64,000 nt of DNA from Pelargonium tetragonum (lineage: Eukaryota > Streptophyta > Magnoliopsida > Geraniales > Geraniaceae), in the NCBI GenBank assembly GCA_036897445.1, contig JAYMTL010000099.1:1-64000 (forward strand). Reading direction: 5' to 3'. The translations under genes and the position numbers were made by a program. The notes under the pieces were generated by a model. That model saw only the letters and a list, made by a program, of their open reading frames with translations, ran no database searches and was not told the origin of the DNA. Below are positions 61,971 through 64,000 of the stretch, piece after piece; position 1 is the first letter of the stretch, and the number at the start of each line of letters is the position of its first letter.

Positions 61971-64000
61971 TAGTATTCACCGGTGATCCTAAACTCCTTT
62001 CCTTTTTCTAGTGAAATTAGAAGCAAACCTATTGTTCGAACCTTTGTTTTTCTTTTTGCAAGGCCGGTGTTCTAATTTCAACTACGAACTTCTTATTTGG
62101 AAGTCAAGTTTTTTTGTGAAGATAAAGATTAACTAGTACTAGTAACGTGAAAATTTTATACTAAACCCTGGGACCCCTAGGGATTCTCTGGCAAACCCGG
62201 GGCAATATTTCGAAAAAGTAGTCCTTAGTCACGAGCTTTACAAGGAAGATAAAGAAACCTTTAAAGCATTTTTATAGGGTGTCTTTGTCTTTTTTGCACA
62301 TTGTTAAATTTACTTGTAAGACTCCCACCTAAAAACTTAAAACAGACCCCTCTCTGCTCTAGTTATAAAGCCCTGGGGTAAACCCTGAATCTTTTTTTTA
62401 ACTCTATACCTTAAAAATTTTTATTTCAAGGGAATCCGCTACTAATTTTGTAAAACAGAAATCTCCCCTTTAGTTTTTTTGAGAGAAGTTTTGCTTCTTC
62501 AGGGCACTGTCCGTAATAAATAGAGGACTCAAAGGGTTTTCCACGGCTCCCCCTAACTACTAGATTTTATTACTATGAATTTAGATATTTAAAATATAAA
62601 AACCTTCTGAGTACTTTTTTGTAGTTGAATAGCATTAAAATTTTATCTGTAATCTAGGGGTAAAACCGCTCGCCCCTGCTTTAGGCGTACTTCCAAGGAA
62701 CTCGTGCCCTCTCCACTCTGCCTTGTATAAATAGACAATATAGTCTTTTTAACACTTGGTGAAGGCAGATTTAGTAAAACAATAACTCAGACGATATAAG
62801 ATCTCAAAGGTAGCTAAATATTGTTAAGTACTGCTTTTTTAACAAAGAAATTTCTTTTTCTCTATGTGAAAAAAGTCTCAGGGTTTCCATAGCCCCTGAA
62901 TGCAAAACACAAAAACAGGTTTAACTCTACGGAAATACAATTACTAAGAAAGCCGGCGAACCTAGGCTTATATAAATTTGCATGTACTTAATCTTTAGAT
63001 ATTGCAGCCACGGATCCTGAGATAATGGAACCTAGATTAGGGCATACCAGCATTTTTTAGCTTTTTAGGGTGGGGTAGAGGCTCGCGGGGGTATCTAATA
63101 GGGCTTCATTTATAAAAGGAATGATAGTGAAAACGGGGATTTTGTGGCTAAGCTAAGGTAATAGCCCCTTACCTAATGTTATATTTCATTTTGACTTAGA
63201 TGAGATAAAAAATGACTTAAAGTTATTCTAGAACTTTGCTACATACTCGGCAAGAGAAGACAAGGATGAAAGTGCTTTATAAAAATTATAGGAGTTGCTT
63301 CGGAGCTTTTTAGTAGAGACCCCACTAAAATTAATAAAGGGAGGGAAAAAAACATACACGGAGCAGTCCTAAAGCACGTTTTTATTTTAACGCTCCAAAA
63401 TGGGCCTAGAATTTTATACTTATTACTATTCAAGTTTCTAATATCTTAATGTATAGGCCTACTATATTGTACAGACTTCTTAAAGTCAAACTATTTTGCC
63501 AAAATGAAATTCAGGCTTAAAGGATAAAGCTTTGAAGTACTAAAAAGTAAAGAGCTTCTTTTTAATAAAAGAGGTAACTGTAGCTAAGCCGACTAAGTTC
63601 GTTAGAGAGTAAACGCCAAAATTTCTTTTAAATATAGAGACTGGCTTAAAACCAAATAGCACAACTTACAAAGACTATCCTTTCCTTATAATATTGCAAG
63701 CTTAAATCCTTCGTGTCTGTATAAGAACTTAGATTCCCGCCATCTTTCTTAAGTTTTGTTAGATAACACCAAGAATTTGACATTTTTTAAGTCCAGGCAC
63801 CTAGTACCAGTATTCCCAAGAGAGATAAGAGTGGGAGAACTTAGACTTATAAATTTCCAGGGGCCAAAGAATTCGGCTCTATAAAGCATTTTCTGTCTCT
63901 AACTAGAATCAGGTTTTCTGCTTTATGGGCACGGCTTCCTTTTTCCGAACCTTTTTATTCTAAAGAACTGGAGTTAATTCGTAGATATCTCCTCGAAATA
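61971..64000. other. AT-rich spacer upstream of the nad6 remnant, no gene seen
   Basis: No coding region or RNA is recognised. A 64-codon minus-strand frame at 63,239-63,433 has no motif. A purine-rich AAAGGAAAGGAG lies roughly 25-35 bases upstream of the nad6 ATG, too far to count as a ribosome binding site. GC clusters continue (about 62,170-62,200, 62,690, 63,080). Confidence 0.6.
62132..62143. repeat. ACTAGTACTAGT perfect palindrome
   Basis: A 12-bp palindrome that is also a tandem pair of ACTAGT. It lies about 160 bp upstream of the nad6 remnant's start on the minus strand. There is no evidence that it regulates anything. Confidence 0.6.

Noticed and set aside
1-64000. CRISPR array, insertion sequence, rRNA or intron core
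   Set aside because: I saw no regular repeat-spacer array, no transposase-like frame with terminal repeats, no rRNA core motif and no group II domain V or group I core sequence on either strand.

Overview
This window looks like spacer DNA from a greatly expanded, AT-rich organelle genome, most likely a mitochondrial genome of an alga or other photosynthetic or protist eukaryote. Only two genes can be recognised. One is an intact tRNA-His(GUG) of bacterial/organellar type at 43,394-43,467 on the plus strand. The other is a broken or partial nad6 (NADH dehydrogenase subunit 6) at 61,594-61,970 on the minus strand. A nad6 fragment plus an organellar trnH is the whole basis for the mitochondrial call; no sequence search was possible. 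An organelle-derived insert in a nuclear genome is the main alternative. G+C is roughly one third by eye. The longest open frame is about 107 codons, which is what chance gives at this composition, and stop codons are dense in all six frames.

Layout. 1-3,050, 7,741-15,900, 19,601-24,950, 25,181-27,200 and most of 29,400-64,000 are AT-rich spacer peppered with short G-run/C-run clusters (GGG, a few bases, CCC), many of them near-palindromic. The clearest are GGGGAATTCCCC at 2,239, GGGGATCCCC at 14,585 and a perfect 16-bp palindrome at 50,031. The segment 3,191-7,740 differs: these clusters are scarce and it is built from short shuffled repeats, including an imperfect ~310-bp tandem duplication and a 17-nt perfect inverted pair. 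Words from that vocabulary return at 15.9-19.6 kb, 24.96 kb and 27.2-28.1 kb, in both orientations. A 510-bp stretch at 28,319-28,828 has unusually few stops in one plus-strand frame and may be the relic of an unrecognised gene.

Functionally, only the tRNA appears intact. The nad6 remnant has a good N-terminal helix and a good C-terminal helix, but it lacks the conserved central helices and needs a frame change, so it is unlikely to be translated as it stands. I could support no rRNA, CRISPR array, insertion sequence, group I/II intron core, promoter or ribosome binding site. Several strong hairpins (17.5, 51.5 and 58.9 kb) could act in RNA processing or termination, but nothing adjacent shows which transcript they would serve.
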